Shown here: in pieces, positions 17,493 through 25,999 of the stretch | How positions within the stretch are numbered: position 1 is the first letter of the stretch | Layout: each line of letters starts with the position of its first letter | Origin: JAQGLW01 sp035995725 | GTDB lineage: Bacteria; Pseudomonadota; Gammaproteobacteria; Burkholderiales; Burkholderiaceae_D | Length of the DNA: 38,487 nucleotides | Direction of reading: 5' to 3' | Assembly (NCBI GenBank): GCA_035995725.1 | Contig: DASYKE010000091.1 | Coordinates: 1 to 38,487, forward strand | The notes under the pieces: model-generated | What the model saw: only the letters and a program-made list of their open reading frames with translations | The model's database searches: none | Told to the model about the DNA's origin: nothing | Position numbers and translations under genes: made by a program

Positions 17493-18260
17493 TTATTTGG
17501 CAATGAACATCACATCGCGTTGCAAGGGAATCAAATGCTGGCCGCCATCGACCAATATCGTCGTGCCGGTAATCGCCGGCGATTCGGCAACGAAGCATAC
17601 AGTGGCGGCGATGTCATCCGGCGTGCTGGAGCGGCCCAGCGGCGTGACGCCGTGCGCGTTACCGAAGCCTTCCGCGGTCTGATCGCCGGACGGCAGCGTG
17701 ATGCCGGGCGCTATGCCGACGACCCGCACTTTCGGCGCTAGCGCCTGCGCCAGCATCGTGGTCGCGCCATGCAACGCGGCTTTCGATAGCGTATACGACA
17801 GAAAATCCGGGTTCAGGTTGAATAATTTCTGATCCAGCAAATTGATCACGACCGACTGCGCTCCCGCCGGGGTTGCATCGTGTAGCGCCTGCGCCAGCAG
17901 CATCGGTGCGGCCAGATTGACATGCATGTGCGCGTCAAGCCGGGCCACTGAAAAATCGGCCGCGCTGTCGTGCTCGAACAGCGACGCATTGTTGACCACG
18001 CATGAAATAGGGCCGAGGGCGGCAGCCGCGCGCGGCAACAGCGATTTGACCGCTGCTTCATCGGCCAGATCGCATTTCAATTCAACCGCGCGTTGTCCCA
18101 GCGCTTCAATTTCGCGCACGGTCGCCTGCGCATCGGCGGCAGAATGCCGATAATGCACGACCACATGCCAGCCGCGCTGTGCCAGCGCAACCGCAATTGT
18201 GCGTCCGATGCGTTTGGCGGCACCGGTGACAAGTGCAACTTTTTGCCGATCTGTGGTCAT
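17493..18260 (-). CDS. Pteridine-reductase-like SDR (FolM/PTR1 type)
   Basis: A 255-residue short-chain reductase. The cofactor loop is TGAAKRIG (12-19), the TGxxxRxG variant characteristic of pteridine reductases rather than the usual TGxxxGxG. NNAS follows at 90-93. A catalytic-type Asp (D143, in LLDQK) is spaced 13 residues before Y156, with K160 after it, the same D-Y-K arrangement as in PTR1/FolM. The likely role is NADPH reduction of dihydropterins or dihydrofolate to the tetrahydro form. The adjacent folB strengthens this. The ATG at 18260 gives a family-like N-terminus; an in-frame ATG at 18314 would add 18 residues. The gene diverges from the MidA-type gene. Confidence 0.85.
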   Translation of the reverse strand: MTTDRQKVALVTGAAKRIGRTIAVALAQRGWHVVVHYRHSAADAQATVREIEALGQRAVELKCDLADEAAVKSLLPRAAAALGPISCVVNNASLFEHDSAADFSVARLDAHMHVNLAAPMLLAQALHDATPAGAQSVVINLLDQKLFNLNPDFLSYTLSKAALHGATTMLAQALAPKVRVVGIAPGITLPSGDQTAEGFGNAHGVTPLGRSSTPDDIAATVCFVAESPAITGTTILVDGGQHLIPLQRDVMFIAK

Positions 18261-18338
18261 AGGATGTTTGCGTCCCGGTCTTGGGGCATTTCGTAATTTA
18301 CTTACCGCCGCCATACTGATTTCATTACAATACTAATT

Positions 18339-19499
18339 ATGCAACTGCAACTGCCAGCACCTTCCGTCGACGCGATGATGGCATCGCGCGCTCTTCAAAC
18401 CCTGATCGGTAATGACATCCGGCACAATTCCGGCTGGATTTCATTTTCGCGTTTCATGGAGCTGGCACTGTATGCGCCAGGCCTGGGTTATTACAGCGGC
18501 GGCGCGGCAAAACTCGGTAAAGACGGTGATTTTACAACCGCGCCGGAAATCACGCCGCTTTTCGGACAGACGCTGGCCCATGTCGCGGCCGACCTGATGG
18601 CAAAGACCGCGCCACAAATCATTGAATTCGGCGCCGGCACCGGCAAGCTGGCGCACGATATCCTGACCGAACTATCGGCGATGGGCGTGCCGGTCCATCG
18701 TTATTCGATCGTTGAATTGTCCGGTGAATTACGGGCGCGTCAAAAGCATACATTACGCGGTTTCCCGCAAGTGAACTGGCTCGAACAGTTTCCCGCAGCC
18801 TTTTCCGGTGTCGTCATCGGCAACGAAGTGCTCGACGCAATGCCGACGCATCTGGTCGTCAAGACGCAGCAGGGATGGAAAGAACGCGGTATCGGACTGG
18901 CGCCCAAGAAATTCGTCTACCGTGACCGGGTTTGCGAGCCATGGCTGACCGAGCAAATTCCGCAGGCCGACGCACTGCCGGTCGGCTATCTGACTGAAGT
19001 GCATCCGGTTTCCATCGGTTTCATGAAATCGCTGTCGGGCATGCTGCGCGCCGGCCATGAAAACACCGGCCACGGCGCCGCTGCAATTCTGATCGACTAC
19101 GGTTTTCCGGCACATGAATATTATTTGCATCAGCGCTCGCAAGGCACATTGATGTGCCATTATCGTCATCATGCGCACACCGACCCGTTTTACCTGCCGG
19201 GCCTGCAAGACATTACCGCGCATGTCGATTTCAGTGCGATCGCAGGGGCGGCGACCGAAGGCGGACTGGATATACTGGGCTATATGAGCCAGGCTGCATT
19301 CCTGCTGGATGCGGGCATCGGTGACTTGTTGCTGCGCACGCCACCGACCGACAAGCTGCGTTATCTGCCGCAAGCCAACGCGGTGCAAAAACTGACTTCT
19401 CCGGCCGAAATGGGCGAGTTGTTCAAGGTGCTGGTGGTCGGCAAAAAAGTGCGATTGCCCGAGAAATTTGCCCGCAGCGACCGCAGTCACCGGCTGTAA
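18339..19499 (+). CDS. Class I SAM-dependent methyltransferase, MidA/NDUFAF7 family
   Basis: A 386-residue member of the DUF185/MidA family. The mitochondrial homologue NDUFAF7 dimethylates an arginine of complex I, but the bacterial substrate is not established. The family segment GDFTTAPEITPLFGQ lies at residues 63-77, the SAM-binding loop EFGAGTGKL at 96-104, and GNEVLDAMPTHL further on. HVDFSAIA near residue 290 and a C-terminal KVLVVGKK are also typical. The ATG at 18339 starts MQLQLPAP; no strong ribosome binding site is visible. It is divergent from the pteridine-reductase-like gene with about 78 nt between starts. Confidence 0.9.
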   Translation: MQLQLPAPSVDAMMASRALQTLIGNDIRHNSGWISFSRFMELALYAPGLGYYSGGAAKLGKDGDFTTAPEITPLFGQTLAHVAADLMAKTAPQIIEFGAGTGKLAHDILTELSAMGVPVHRYSIVELSGELRARQKHTLRGFPQVNWLEQFPAAFSGVVIGNEVLDAMPTHLVVKTQQGWKERGIGLAPKKFVYRDRVCEPWLTEQIPQADALPVGYLTEVHPVSIGFMKSLSGMLRAGHENTGHGAAAILIDYGFPAHEYYLHQRSQGTLMCHYRHHAHTDPFYLPGLQDITAHVDFSAIAGAATEGGLDILGYMSQAAFLLDAGIGDLLLRTPPTDKLRYLPQANAVQKLTSPAEMGELFKVLVVGKKVRLPEKFARSDRSHRL

Positions 19500-19604
19500 T
19501 GGCCGATCCGGCAACTTGATTCATTTCAATTTCCGAGAGCCTGGGATGCGCGCACCAATGCCGGCCATCGAAACAGCAACTGCAATTTTTCTCGAAAGTC
19601 GCGC

Positions 19605-19802
19605 ATGATACGCTGGTTTCTCACTATTTTCATCGCGCTCCTGGTCTTTTCCGCGGCGCTGCCGTGGCTGGAAAAGCTGGGAGTGGGACGGCTGCCGGGA
19701 GATGTTCGCTTCACGCTGTTCGGGAAAACCATTTTCCTGCCATTTGCGTCGACGGTGCTGTTGTCGACAGTGGTATTTGTGGTGGCGCGCTTGCTCAGGT
19801 AA
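19605..19802 (+). CDS. DUF2905-family small membrane protein, copy 1
   Basis: A 65-residue protein with two hydrophobic segments (about 3-21 and 42-63) flanking the conserved loop KLGVGRLPGDVRF. This layout fits the DUF2905 family, inner-membrane proteins of unknown function. The ATG at 19605 begins MIRWF, the usual family start. A second, related copy follows 80 nt downstream. Confidence 0.85.
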   Translation: MIRWFLTIFIALLVFSAALPWLEKLGVGRLPGDVRFTLFGKTIFLPFASTVLLSTVVFVVARLLR

Positions 19803-19881
19803 ATCCAAGCCGATTAAATTTTCGAATGCGTCGATTCGGTACGGCGGCTTACGCTGTGTTTTAATTTCGTAAGGGTAATGC

Positions 19882-20097
19882 ATGATCCGCTGGGTCGCCG
19901 TGATTTTCATCGGGCTGTTTGTTTTTTATCCGCTGCTGCCCGGGCTTGCGAAGCTGGGTGTGGGGCGGTTGCCGGGCGATGTCCGATTCAAGCTGTTTGG
20001 CCAGATACTGTGTCTGCCGTTCGGCTCGACCGTGGCATGGTCGGCGCTGGCTTTTCTGCTTGCAGAATTGTTGAAGCACATCTGCCTGTTCTGCTGA
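19882..20097 (+). CDS. DUF2905-family small membrane protein, copy 2
   Basis: A 71-residue paralogue of the preceding protein. It has the same MIRW start, the same KLGVGRLPGDVRF loop (about residues 24-36) followed by LFG, and two hydrophobic segments. The C-terminus is extended by a Cys-containing HICLFC tail not present in copy 1. Differences elsewhere suggest an old duplication rather than a recent one. Function unknown. Confidence 0.83.
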   Translation: MIRWVAVIFIGLFVFYPLLPGLAKLGVGRLPGDVRFKLFGQILCLPFGSTVAWSALAFLLAELLKHICLFC

Positions 20098-20179
20098 TGG
20101 CGTTCACAATCATCCGCTTGCTGAAATGCACAATGGTGCGCTTATCGACAGCGTACGTCCTGTTCAAATCGACTCAATC

Positions 20180-21607
20180 ATGCCATTCACTTTAGAAGAA
20201 CTGCGCGAACGCCACGGCAGCCGTTACAAGTGGCTGGTGCTGCTGACGGTCATGATCGGCACGATGGCATCGATTCTGTCGTCGACCATCGTCAATGTCG
20301 CGGTACCCGATCTGAGCGCGCATTTCGGGCTCGGCCAGGAACGGGCGCAGTGGGTGTCGGCAGCGTTCATGCTCGCGATGACGCTATCAATGCTGACGAC
20401 GCCCTGGCTGTTGCTGCGGTACGGCCTGCGCCGCACTTATACCGGTGCCATCCTGATGCTGCTGATCGGCGGCATAGTCGGTGGATTCAGCGTCAATTAT
20501 CCGATGCTGCTGACGATGCGGGTAGTGGAAGGCTTGGCGTCCGGCATTTTGCAACCGATCCCGGCGATAGTGGTGCTGCGTGCGTTCAATGTCGAGGAGC
20601 AGGGCAAGGCGATGGGTATCTTCGGCTTCGGCGTGGTGCTGGCACCGGCAATTGGCCCCAGCGTCGGCGGCTTTCTGGTGGAACAGTTTGGCTGGCGCTC
20701 GATTTTCTTTGTGGTGGTGCCGTTCTGTCTGGTGGTATTGATGCTGATCCGGCGTTTTTTGGCAGTGAATTCGCCGATGATGGGCGATGCCAGAGCGCTG
20801 GACTGGAGAGGCTTGCTGCTGGTCGGGATCAGCACCATCAGTATTCTCAATGGCTTGGTGCATTTGCATGACGACCTGCTGCAGGCGACCGGATTGCTGA
20901 CGCTGGGCCTGGCTTGCTTTGCCGGATTTATTGCTTATCAGCTGCGCGCGGAGCATCCGCTGATGAACATGAAGCTGTTCAGCTATCGGCAGTTCGCGAT
21001 GGGCGCATTGGTCGCGTTCATCTATGGCATGGGATTGTTCGGCTCGACCTATCTGCTGCCGGTGTATATGCAGATGGCATTGCACTATGCACCGTCGCAA
21101 GCTGGCCTGGTCCTGTTGCCGGCCGGTATTGTGCTGGCGTTCGTGATTCCACTTGCGGGCAGGCTGGCGGACCGCTATCCATCCTATATTCTGGTGTCGG
21201 TCGGGCTGGGCCTGCTCGCCTTGTCGTTTGCATTGATGGCAATCGGTACGCACGGCACCGCTTACTTTACATTGATGGCATGGGCCGTAATCGGTCGTAT
21301 CGGTCTGGGCTTTGTATTGCCCGCGCTGAGCCTGGGGGCGATGCGCGGCCTCGATGTCAGCCTGATTTCGCAAGGCGCCAGTACGATCAATTTTTTGCGT
21401 CAGCTGGGTGGCGCGATCGGCGTCAGCCTGGTCGGGATCGTGCTGGAGTGGCGGCTGGCGGTGCATCGAACCGGCCTGGGTGCGGAGCAGGGTGGCAACA
21501 CGGCGGATCGCATTCAGGCTTTCAATGAAACTTTTTTATTCGTGGCCATTATCTGCGCGATCGCGGTATTGGCTGCATGGCGGATGCGGGCCAAACCGGC
21601 CGAATAA
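20180..21607 (+). CDS. MFS multidrug efflux transporter, DHA2 (14-TM) family
   Basis: About 475 residues, largely hydrophobic, with some 14 predicted membrane helices. This fits EmrB/QacA-type drug:H+ antiporters of the inner membrane. Helix 1 contains the STIVNVAVPDL segment typical of DHA2 members (usually with a D just before N or V). The GxxxGPxxGG motif C appears as GFGVVLAPAIGPSVGG. The ATG at 20180 (MPFTLEELRERHG) is preferred over the upstream GTG/ATG-extended frame from 20126. No cognate membrane-fusion protein or outer-membrane factor gene is adjacent, so it may act alone or with partners elsewhere. The substrate is unknown. Confidence 0.9.
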   Translation: MPFTLEELRERHGSRYKWLVLLTVMIGTMASILSSTIVNVAVPDLSAHFGLGQERAQWVSAAFMLAMTLSMLTTPWLLLRYGLRRTYTGAILMLLIGGIVGGFSVNYPMLLTMRVVEGLASGILQPIPAIVVLRAFNVEEQGKAMGIFGFGVVLAPAIGPSVGGFLVEQFGWRSIFFVVVPFCLVVLMLIRRFLAVNSPMMGDARALDWRGLLLVGISTISILNGLVHLHDDLLQATGLLTLGLACFAGFIAYQLRAEHPLMNMKLFSYRQFAMGALVAFIYGMGLFGSTYLLPVYMQMALHYAPSQAGLVLLPAGIVLAFVIPLAGRLADRYPSYILVSVGLGLLALSFALMAIGTHGTAYFTLMAWAVIGRIGLGFVLPALSLGAMRGLDVSLISQGASTINFLRQLGGAIGVSLVGIVLEWRLAVHRTGLGAEQGGNTADRIQAFNETFLFVAIICAIAVLAAWRMRAKPAE

Positions 21608-21696
21608 CGGGACTGGTCGCGCGTCGTATATCCGGCGCTCATCGGCTTTCCGGCAGCTGCCGGTGACCAGCGGGAATGTGACCGAAGGGAATGTGA

Positions 21697-21738
21697 GCTC
21701 TGCACTCCCGTTGGTCGGCTCTGCACTCCCGTTGGTCG
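21697..21738. repeat. 21-bp tandem duplication in convergent gap
   Basis: A 21-bp unit starting GCTCTGCACTCCCGTTGGTC is repeated twice without interruption (21697-21717 and 21718-21738). It lies between the convergent MFS and Kef genes. The unit's CACTCCCGTTGGTC part is an imperfect inverse of GACCAGCGGGAATG at 21666-21679. The region could therefore fold into alternative hairpins and may serve as a terminator for one or both genes, though no T-run follows. Confidence 0.7.
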
Positions 21739-21793
21739 CCGGAGGGAATGCAACGCCAAGGCCACCGCCACCGCCGCAAGCTTGGCACGCCGT

Positions 21794-23590
21794 TCAATCC
21801 CAGCCGCGCTCCTTTCTGAATGCCTCGGCATCGCGTGCAAACATTTCCTGCAGTTCGTCGCGTGCCTGCTGCGCCAGCGACACCATTTGCTGCTGATCCT
21901 TGTAATAGGGATAGACGGCATGCAATGTTTTCAGATTGTGCGCGCGGAACTTCATAGCGGCCTGGCGCGCACGATAGGCGCCGAAGCCGAGTTGCTGCAG
22001 CGTTCGCCGGCCCAGCTGCAGCGCGGATTCGAAGGTTTCGCGCTCGATGATGGTGACACCACGGTCCATCAGGTCGTAATAATGGCTGACATTGCGCGCG
22101 CGCGCCAGGATCGGCAGCTGCGGGAACTCGCGCCTGACCGCATCGACCAGCGCCAGGCTATCTTCCACGCTGTCGATTGCCACCACCAGCGCGCGCGCTT
22201 TTGCGGCACCGGCGGCATGCAGCAGATCGACACGTGTCGCGTCGCCGTAAAATACCTCGAAGCCGAATTTACGCAGCAAATCGATCTGGTCCGGATCATG
22301 GTCCAGCAGCGTGAGAGCAATGCGGTTGGCGTGCAGCAGCCGTCCGACGATTTGTCCGAAGCGGCCGAAGCCGGCGATGATCACATGGTCTTCCTGAGCC
22401 TTGATGGCGTCGTCCGGCCGCCTTTGTGCCGCCCGGAAGTACGGTTCGATGACCTTGTCGTGCAGTAACAGCAGCAATGGTGTGGCGACCATCGACAGTG
22501 CCACCACGACCACCAGCATGGAAGAAATTGCCGGTGTAAATACACGTGCGGTGGCGGCAGCGCCGAATACGATGAATGCGAACTCGCCGCCCTGCGATAG
22601 CAGAAAGGCGAAAAAGGCTCGTTGGCTGCGCGGAATGCCGAAAGGATAGCTTAGTCCGTACAGCACGGCGATTTTTATGCTCAGAAAAATCGCGACCAAA
22701 CCCAGGATCACAAACGGCTGAGCCAGTAATACGCCGAAATCGATCGACATCCCGACCGCGATGAAAAACAGGCCGAGCAGCAATCCCTTGAACGGCTCCA
22801 GGTCGGTTTCCAGCGCATGCCGGTATTCAGAGTCTGCCAGCAGCACGCCGGCCAGAAAAGTGCCGAGCGCCATCGACATGCCTACCCATTGCATCAGCAG
22901 GCCGATCGCAATCACCAGCAACAGCGCGAAAGCAGTGAAGAGCTCGCGCATGCCTGTTTTGGCGATGATGCGCAATGCCGGGCGAATCAGATAGCGGCCA
23001 CCGACGATCAGTGCCGCGATCACAGTCGCCACCTGGAGCGCGGCGAGCCAGCCCGGGCCGTTTCCTTCGACTACAGTCGCCCCGAGAAAAGGAATGGCGG
23101 CGATCATGGGAATGGCCGCGATATCCTGAAACAGCAAAATAGAGAATGCGGCCGAGCCGGCGGGTGTCGCCATCAAGTTGCGCTCGCCCAAAGTAGCCAA
23201 TGCGACTGCTGTCGACGACAGCGACAAGCCCAGCGATGCGATCAATGCGGTCTTCCAGTCGGCGCCCAGCAGCAATCCGGCCACGTACAGCGCGGCGGTA
23301 ACAGTGCTCACCTGCAGGCTGCCCCATCCGAAAATTGGCCGTCGCAGCGACCATAATCGTTTTGGATTGAGTTCCAGTCCGATCAGAAACAGCAGCAGCA
23401 CCACGCCGAATTCGGAAAAATGCAGAATGTCTTCCACTCCATTAATCAAACGCAGGCCCCATGGACCGATTGCAATGCCGGCCAGCAGATAACCGAGTAC
23501 CGCTCCCAGTCCCAGCCGTTTGGCGATCGGTACCGCGATCACGGCAGCCGCCAGATAAATCAGTGCGTTTGACAACAGATTCTGTTCCAT
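21794..23590 (-). CDS. kefC: Kef-type K+/H+ antiporter (CPA2) with RCK domain
   Basis: A 598-residue CPA2 exchanger resembling E. coli KefB/KefC, glutathione-gated potassium efflux systems that protect against electrophiles. The membrane part (about 1-385) includes the conserved LLFQDIAAIP helix and the acidic loop HALETDLEPFKG, which corresponds to the regulatory loop in KefC. The RCK/TrkA-N domain (about 400-520) starts HVIIAGFGRFGQ, with the GxGxxG nucleotide loop. A charged C-terminal tail follows. The ATG at 23590 has GGAA upstream; the longer frame to a GTG at 23614 is less likely. A flavoprotein of the KefF/KefG type lies 48 nt upstream on the same strand. Whether it is functionally KefB or KefC cannot be told. 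Confidence 0.9.
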   Translation of the reverse strand: MEQNLLSNALIYLAAAVIAVPIAKRLGLGAVLGYLLAGIAIGPWGLRLINGVEDILHFSEFGVVLLLFLIGLELNPKRLWSLRRPIFGWGSLQVSTVTAALYVAGLLLGADWKTALIASLGLSLSSTAVALATLGERNLMATPAGSAAFSILLFQDIAAIPMIAAIPFLGATVVEGNGPGWLAALQVATVIAALIVGGRYLIRPALRIIAKTGMRELFTAFALLLVIAIGLLMQWVGMSMALGTFLAGVLLADSEYRHALETDLEPFKGLLLGLFFIAVGMSIDFGVLLAQPFVILGLVAIFLSIKIAVLYGLSYPFGIPRSQRAFFAFLLSQGGEFAFIVFGAAATARVFTPAISSMLVVVVALSMVATPLLLLLHDKVIEPYFRAAQRRPDDAIKAQEDHVIIAGFGRFGQIVGRLLHANRIALTLLDHDPDQIDLLRKFGFEVFYGDATRVDLLHAAGAAKARALVVAIDSVEDSLALVDAVRREFPQLPILARARNVSHYYDLMDRGVTIIERETFESALQLGRRTLQQLGFGAYRARQAAMKFRAHNLKTLHAVYPYYKDQQQMVSLAQQARDELQEMFARDAEAFRKERGWD

Positions 23591-23638
23591 GGGGTTTTCC
23601 GAGTAATGCGGCACGCTGTCTTTAACATGCGAATGCGG

Positions 23639-24235
23639 CTAATCCGATTGATTCCGTGTAATGCTGGCATCGTTGCGGCTGGCTGCCAGTTCAGGCCAGT
23701 GCGGGTATGTGGCCAGTCGCTCGCGATAGGTTTCGATATGCGCCGCCACTGCGGCATCGTCGACTCGGTGCGCGTCATGCAGGATGTGCGGCGGCAGCCA
23801 GCGCATGCCGCATAGTTCGGCAGTTTGCTCGAACTGCGGCAAAAATGCAGAAAACGGCCTGCGATGCGGGCCGCTGTCCTGATACGATTCATGCGTGCCG
23901 CCGGTAGTGGCTGCCAGCCAATAGTCCTTGTTTTGCAACGCGGTGCCGCCGGGGCCATAGGCCCAGCCTTCTTGAAATACGACATCGACCCACTCTTTCG
24001 GCAGTGCGGGCATGCTGTACCACTGGATCGGATGCTGGAACACTACCAGATCGGCGTCAGCCAGCAGCCTCTGCTCGTACTCCACGTCGATATGGAAATC
24101 GGGATAGGTTTCGTACAAGTCATGCACTTGAACATTCGGCACCGATCGCGCGGCCTCGGCCATCGGGCGGTTGACGCGCGAGCGATGCGAAGCGGGGTGC
24201 GAGTATAAAACCAGGATGCGTGGCGAAGCGGGCAT
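23639..24235 (-). CDS. kefF: NAD(P)H oxidoreductase, Kef ancillary flavoprotein (KefF/KefG-like)
   Basis: About 198 residues with a flavodoxin-like fold: an N-terminal ILVLYSHPASHRSRVN FMN-binding loop, then FQHPIQWYSMPALPKEWVD and a GGTHESYQ segment, all typical of KefF/KefG/MdaB-like quinone reductases. In E. coli these bind the Kef exchanger and raise its activity, and they also reduce quinones. The position immediately upstream of the Kef exchanger gene, in the same order as in E. coli kefF-kefC, supports this role. The ATG at 24235 (MPASPRILV) is chosen; the frame extends to 24274, but those residues do not resemble the family. Confidence 0.87.
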   Translation of the reverse strand: MPASPRILVLYSHPASHRSRVNRPMAEAARSVPNVQVHDLYETYPDFHIDVEYEQRLLADADLVVFQHPIQWYSMPALPKEWVDVVFQEGWAYGPGGTALQNKDYWLAATTGGTHESYQDSGPHRRPFSAFLPQFEQTAELCGMRWLPPHILHDAHRVDDAAVAAHIETYRERLATYPHWPELAASRNDASITRNQSD

Positions 24236-24583
24236 TGTTATTCTTTGCTGTTGCGAGAGTTTTGGCGCGCTCACCAGTTTGCGCGCAACGTGGAGAAAAT
24301 ATCAATCATGACATATCGATATTGACAGAAATATTTTTGAAATTTTATGGAAATTGTTCGCAAGAACGATAGTCGTAGAGAGGGAAACCGGAATTCCCGG
24401 CAAATTTACATCGTACGTCGCAAATCGTTCGCGATCTGTACATTACCCGAACAGATGCGTCGATCTTTACCGCTCATTTTACCGCTCGGATGCAAAGCTG
24501 CTTTCCGCCTTCTTCCGCAGACGCTGATAAATCAGCGTTAACGGTGGTGTAATCTAAACATTTCTGATTTTATATTCGATGCC
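24236..24583. promoter_or_regulatory. Divergent promoter region, kefFC / PuuD-like gene
   Basis: About 350 bases, AT-rich in places, between divergent genes. It holds a TTGACA hexamer at 24323-24328, a perfect palindrome ATATCGATAT at 24313-24322, and an inverted repeat ACGCTGAT-AA-ATCAGCGT at 24521-24538, 45 nt before the PuuD-like ATG. No complete promoter could be assigned with confidence. A TATATT box near 24571 is a possible -10 for the plus-strand gene. Confidence 0.4.
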
Positions 24584-25570
24584 ATGTCCGACACCCTTGA
24601 CCCCAATGCGCCTCACCGCACTTCTGACGCCACCAATCCGGCGCCGGTATCCGCCAAAGCCCGGAAAACAAGCGAGGCGGGTGACGGCGCATCGCGTTAC
24701 CTCGAACCTGGCGATACGCCTTGGTCGCTGACTTGGCGCGTTCTTGCCGCACGGTATCAGGCGGTGTCGGACCAGATTCGCCGGCGTATCTTGCAGCGCA
24801 CCTTGAAAATCGGCGTCTCGGCACGCATTTTCCATCCGGAGTCTGGTGCCACCGGCTTGCGCAGTAAAACCTTGCAATACTTGGAAGAATCGATCGCCCA
24901 ATGGGTCATGTCGCGCGATGTGCTGGTGTTCATGATTCCGACAGTGAATACCCATGGCTTGTTGCGCCCGAGCAATATCAGGCTACGCGATTATGCAAAA
25001 CATCTCGATGGCTTGGTATTGCAGGGCGGCGCTGACGTGTCGCCGCAATCCTATTCGCAAGCGGCAACGCGTCCCGAATGGATCGGCGACCGTGCGCGCG
25101 ATATGTATGAGTTGGAATTGCTGCATGAATTTATCGAAGCCGGCAAACCGGTGCTGGGCGTCTGCCGCGGATGTCAACTGATCAACGTCGCGTTTGGCGG
25201 CACGCTTTATCAGGATATCGCGTCGGAGGTGCCGACTGCAATCGAACACGTCAACGATCTGTATGACAGTCACCGCCACGTCATTCATTTCCCCAAAGGG
25301 TCGTCGCTCGGCCCGCTATTCGCCGCGCAACCGGCGCCGCTGGTCAATTCGATCCACCACCAGGCGGTCAAGGACTTGGGGCGGGATTTGGTAATCGAAG
25401 CGGTATCCGGCGAGGATAATCTGGTAGAGGCGATCCGTTACCGCAAGGCCCGGTTTGTCATGGGTTTGCAATGGCATCCGGAATTCCATCATGCGGGCGG
25501 CGACGAGTTGCTGGATTGCACTCCGATTTTGGACAATTTTTTGCGCGCAGCCCGTGAAACGCGATTCTAA
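24584..25570 (+). CDS. Gamma-glutamyl-GABA hydrolase-like class I amidotransferase (peptidase C26, PuuD type)
   Basis: A 328-residue class-I glutamine amidotransferase-like hydrolase. The nucleophile elbow is GVCRGCQ, with C194. The His-Glu pair is in WHPEF (H298, E300). The segment LVLQGGADVSPQSY matches the substrate-side loop of PuuD-type enzymes, which hydrolyse gamma-glutamyl-GABA in putrescine breakdown. The N-terminal 75 residues are polar and unusual for PuuD, which normally starts near the KIGVSARIF strand here at about residue 75. No other putrescine genes lie nearby, so the substrate is unproven. The ATG at 24584 gives the full open frame; an internal start cannot be excluded. Confidence 0.87.
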   Translation: MSDTLDPNAPHRTSDATNPAPVSAKARKTSEAGDGASRYLEPGDTPWSLTWRVLAARYQAVSDQIRRRILQRTLKIGVSARIFHPESGATGLRSKTLQYLEESIAQWVMSRDVLVFMIPTVNTHGLLRPSNIRLRDYAKHLDGLVLQGGADVSPQSYSQAATRPEWIGDRARDMYELELLHEFIEAGKPVLGVCRGCQLINVAFGGTLYQDIASEVPTAIEHVNDLYDSHRHVIHFPKGSSLGPLFAAQPAPLVNSIHHQAVKDLGRDLVIEAVSGEDNLVEAIRYRKARFVMGLQWHPEFHHAGGDELLDCTPILDNFLRAARETRF

Positions 25571-25810
25571 GCAAGCGCACCACAAGTCGGCAAAAGTCGC
25601 ACAGTCCGGAGATTGCCATTCCGTTACCCCGATATCAAATTATAAATATATAATTGGCAACCATTTTATGAAGCCGGCGGCAATAATATTGGTTGCCAGC
25701 AATGACTGCCGCGGCGAACGTGGGCAACGGCCTAGACGGTTCAGTTATGGCCTGCGCCGGTAAAATTAAATTTGCAGAATCGCTGAATTACCTTTGGCGC
25801 GGTCAGTCAC

Positions 25811-25831
25811 TTTAACTGGAGGGCAGTTAAA
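25811..25831. promoter_or_regulatory. 8-bp inverted repeat upstream of the tRNA-tuf promoter
   Basis: TTTAACTG-GAGGG-CAGTTAAA is a perfect 8-bp inverted repeat with a 5-nt spacer. It ends 26 nt before the -35 box of the tRNA-Tyr promoter. A-runs rather than T-runs follow it on the plus strand, so it is unlikely to be a terminator for the upstream gene. It is a candidate protein-binding site. The rest of 25571-25900 holds no supported gene. Confidence 0.45.
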
Positions 25832-25857
25832 AAACGGGTCAGCGAAGCACTTTTCGA

Positions 25858-25886
25858 TTGACAAGAAGTACTAAATCAAATATAGT
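25858..25886 (+). promoter_or_regulatory. Near-consensus sigma-70 promoter for the tRNA-tuf cluster
   Basis: TTGACA (25858-25863), exactly 17 nt, then TATAGT (25881-25886). The mature tRNA-Tyr starts at 25901, so transcription would begin about 7-9 nt before it. This is the strongest promoter-like sequence visible in the window. Confidence 0.85.
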
Positions 25887-25900
25887 TTGGGGTTCCCTGC

Positions 25901-25986
25901 GGAGGGGTGGCCGAGTGGTTAATGGCAGCAGACTGTAAATCTGCCCTCTTACGAGTACGCTGGTTCGAATCCAGCCCCCTCCACCA
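25901..25986 (+). tRNA. tRNA-Tyr (GTA)
   Basis: An 86-nt class II tRNA with a 7-bp acceptor stem GGAGGGG/CCCCTCC. Anticodon GTA is at 25935-25937, with a long variable arm and T-arm TTCGAAT. A encoded CCA end is present. It is the first gene after the strong promoter. Confidence 0.97.
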
Positions 25987-25999
25987 GAAATGTTGGATA

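Noticed and set aside
25811..25832. Terminator for the PuuD-like gene
   Set aside because: The hairpin is followed by A residues, not T residues, on the plus strand.
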